From Proteobacteria bacterium UBA2383 (GTDB taxonomy: Bacteria > Pseudomonadota > Gammaproteobacteria > Competibacterales > Competibacteraceae), in NCBI GenBank assembly GCA_002343485.1, contig DDST01000054.1:1-8747 (forward strand): a stretch of DNA of 8,747 nucleotides, in the 5' to 3' direction. Within the stretch, counting starts at the first letter, position 1. The number at the start of each line of letters is the position of its first letter. Below are positions 7,402 through 8,747 of this stretch, in pieces. The notes under the pieces were generated by a model that had not been told where the DNA came from, ran no database searches, and worked only from the letters and a program-made list of their open reading frames with translations. Made by a program: the position numbers and the translations under genes.

Positions 7402-7446
7402 TCACTCAGTCCTCTCGCCCCCTGCCAAGAAGGCGAGGGTGAGAGG
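7402..7446. repeat. Palindromic intergenic element, copy A
   Basis: The left arm starting CCTCTC at 7411 pairs with GAGAGG at 7441-7446. Ten consecutive positions pair (7411-7420 with 7446-7437, one of them a G-T pair), and further C-G pairs lie nearer the loop around AAGAA. The stretch TCACTCAGT (7402-7410) precedes it. A related copy begins about 68 bp further on. There is no T-tract on either side, so termination is possible only as a Rho-type or processing hairpin. Confidence 0.6.
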
Positions 7447-7469
7447 GTAACTCTTTGAAACCGCTGCTC

Positions 7470-7514
7470 TCACTCCCAGCCTCTCTCCCGCAAGCAGGCA
7501 AGGGGCGTGAACAG
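7470..7514. repeat. Palindromic intergenic element, copy B (direct repeat of copy A)
   Basis: TCACTCCCAG followed by CCTCTCTCCC (7480-7489), GCAAGCAGGCAAGGGG and CGTGA aligns with copy A in the same order, with a few substitutions and a small deletion. Internally TCAC (7470-7473) pairs with GTGA (7507-7510), CCC (7475-7477) with GGG (7503-7505), and GCCT with AGGC, so it is a more degenerate hairpin than copy A. The two copies take up most of 7402-7514 in the 243-bp gap between the calcium pump and the DUF4124 gene. The remaining parts, 7345-7401 and 7515-7587, show no gene or clear promoter. Confidence 0.5.
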
Positions 7515-7587
7515 TTACAATAAGGCTGACGAGGAACGAGCATTTCACCCGTTTCCAGAGAATGAAAACGTAAGGTTGAATTGCCGA

Positions 7588-8538
7588 TCACTTGTTATTG
7601 CCCACAAACCGCGAGGCGTCGACAACGTTGACCGAAGAGCGAATTGAATCCCGGCTCCCGCCACTGTTGCCAATAATCACCCGGTCTCCTGTCGGGGGCA
7701 GATAGGTCTTAGGCGCTATGTTTAACGACGATGCTGCTTTAACCGGCGTTCGCGCAAAACGGCCACTGGTACGGGGGGTGATGATAGTTACGCCACTAGA
7801 TCTGCCGGGATAGCTGCTGCTGTTGAGTGCTAACGCATTGCCATTCGTATTGGTATTGTACAAGCCGCTCAACCGGTATTGCTGATAAAAATTTAGCACC
7901 CGCACTACATACGTTTGGGTTTCCTTATAGGGCGGGATCTGATTGCCATATTTTTGCACTGCGCCCTCACCGGCATTGTAAGCAGCTACCGCTAACTGGG
8001 TATTGTTGAACCGATCGAGTAGCCAGCGCAGATAGCGGGCTCCGCCATGCATATTAGCGACCGGGTCATAGGCATTGCTAACGCCGAACCGTTCCGCGGT
8101 GCCTGGCATTAATTGCATAAGACCCATGGCGCCTTTTGGAGAAACGGCCCAGGGATTGTATGCAGACTCGGCGCTGATCACCGCATGCATCAAGGCCGGT
8201 TCCAGGCGGTATTGCGCGGCGATCCGATTGACATCGGCATTGAAGCGCTGACGGTTTTGTTCATTAACCCGGAATGGTTTGCTGCGCGCTGCCTGCGATG
8301 CGTAGTTGCGTGGCAGAACACCGGGCGCATAGAGATTGCTGGGGGCAAAACTCGAAGCCTGCGCGGCCTTCTTGCTGTAGGCGGGAGTGCGCATTACCAA
8401 TTTATAACGCGGATCATTAGGCACATTGCTTAAGTGCCGAACACCGTTGCTGTCAACGAAGGCGTAAATATCTGCTTGAACCGGGCCTGCCAGAGTGAGC
8501 GCCACGGGAATCAGACCGGCTAATAGTCGCCGCTTCAT
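7588..8538 (-). CDS. Exported DUF4124 and SLT-domain lytic transglycosylase
   Basis: This is a predicted periplasmic peptidoglycan-cleaving enzyme of 316 residues. The signal peptide is clear: MKRR, core LLAGLIPVALTLAG, cleavage after VQA at residue 22. A DUF4124-like segment follows directly (DIYAFVDSNGVRHLSNVP, about 23-40). After a linker, the SLT domain runs from about 95 to 225: catalytic E124 in VISAESAYNPWA, KGAMGLMQLMPGTAERFG (136-152), GGARYLRWLLDRF (165-177), AAYNAGEGAV (185-194) and PPYKETQTYVVRV (202-214). The last ~90 residues are rich in Ser, Asn and Gly and look disordered. The ATG at 8538 has a strong Shine-Dalgarno. It shares its catalytic fold with the slt-like gene but lacks the long helical ring, so it is a different subfamily. 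The pattern resembles the many SLT proteins of unknown duty; no specific E. coli equivalent is claimed. Confidence 0.92.
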   Translation of the reverse strand: MKRRLLAGLIPVALTLAGPVQADIYAFVDSNGVRHLSNVPNDPRYKLVMRTPAYSKKAAQASSFAPSNLYAPGVLPRNYASQAARSKPFRVNEQNRQRFNADVNRIAAQYRLEPALMHAVISAESAYNPWAVSPKGAMGLMQLMPGTAERFGVSNAYDPVANMHGGARYLRWLLDRFNNTQLAVAAYNAGEGAVQKYGNQIPPYKETQTYVVRVLNFYQQYRLSGLYNTNTNGNALALNSSSYPGRSSGVTIITPRTSGRFARTPVKAASSLNIAPKTYLPPTGDRVIIGNSGGSRDSIRSSVNVVDASRFVGNNK

Positions 8539-8545
8539 TCAGTTT

Positions 8546-8552
8546 CTCCTTT
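8546..8552 (-). promoter_or_regulatory. Strong ribosome binding site of the DUF4124/SLT gene
   Basis: AAAGGAG on the minus strand ends 7 bases before the ATG at 8538. It is the best Shine-Dalgarno match in the window and fixes the start. Confidence 0.8.
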
Positions 8553-8580
8553 CTATTGAGATAAGCCCAGTCATGACTAG

Positions 8581-8590
8581 CAACCGGTTG
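8581..8590. repeat. 10-bp palindrome in the 5' leader of the DUF4124/SLT gene
   Basis: CAACCGGTTG is self-complementary and lies 43-52 bp upstream of the ATG. It could be an operator half or chance, and no partner copy was seen nearby. Confidence 0.25.
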
Positions 8591-8645
8591 GGCAACTATC
8601 CTGACTCAAGCGGGAGAGTCGAGCGTCTGTCGGTCAACTGCACTA

Positions 8646-8673
8646 AGATTAACATTAAACTGGGTTGTCGCAA
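8646..8673 (-). promoter_or_regulatory. Weak sigma70-like promoter candidate for the DUF4124/SLT gene
   Basis: On the minus strand TTGCGA (8673-8668) and TAATCT (8651-8646) are separated by 16 bp. Each hexamer matches consensus only in part. The stretch further upstream (8691-8747) is about 19% GC by count, far below the genes, which would suit an upstream promoter region. Otherwise 8553-8747 holds no supportable gene up to the window edge. Confidence 0.25.
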
Positions 8674-8747
8674 TCGATCCTATCGGGCAGAAATTTCCCA
8701 AGCATTTCTATTTATCTGTAATATTATGATTTGAAATTACTTTATTA

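Noticed and set aside
7402..7514. CRISPR-like reading of the repeated blocks
   Set aside because: There are only two imperfect copies, each internally palindromic and without regular spacers or cas genes.
7406..7591. Minus-strand ORF of 61 codons in the gap after the DUF4124/SLT gene
   Set aside because: Most of it is a translation of the two palindromic repeats. It has no Shine-Dalgarno, no recognisable domain, and overlaps the stop of the upstream gene.

Overview
The window reads as chromosomal DNA of a Gram-negative proteobacterium, most likely a gammaproteobacterium. The support is the carB-greA gene order, a GreA and CarB C-terminus very close to the Escherichia coli proteins as I recall them, a periplasmic Slt70-type lytic transglycosylase, and intergenic palindromic elements of a kind common in environmental gammaproteobacteria. 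No rRNA, tRNA, insertion sequence, phage gene or CRISPR array is visible. Genus cannot be fixed from this sequence.

Layout. Positions 1-1942 form a plus-strand cluster: the 3' end of carB, then greA overlapping it by 4 bp, then 13 bp later an exported HtrA-like serine protease without a PDZ domain. From 2006 to 8538 every gene is on the minus strand. In order of transcription these are an exported DUF4124 plus SLT-domain protein (8538-7588), a P-type Ca2+ ATPase of type IIB (7344-4657), an Slt70-like lytic transglycosylase (4574-2553), and a stand-alone CheY-like receiver protein (2380-2006). The two blocks converge in a 63-bp gap at 1943-2005.

How the genes fit together. The plus cluster joins pyrimidine/arginine precursor synthesis (CarB), rescue of backtracked RNA polymerase (GreA) and an envelope protease, so it looks like a transcription unit without one shared pathway. 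The minus block is mainly envelope biology: two peptidoglycan-cleaving enzymes on either side of an inner-membrane calcium pump. The gaps in the minus block (243, 82 and 172 bp) are long enough for separate promoters, and I cannot show that it is one operon.

Non-coding content. The 7345-7587 gap holds two related palindromic elements as a direct repeat. The 4575-4656 gap holds two adjacent hairpins immediately upstream of the slt ribosome binding site. The 2381-2552 gap holds a 19-bp near-perfect palindrome and a 12-bp palindrome. The receiver gene starts with TTG. Most of the window is ordinary housekeeping or envelope sequence. I found no convincing undescribed system; the palindromes, the PDZ-less protease beside greA and the orphan receiver are the points most worth checking.
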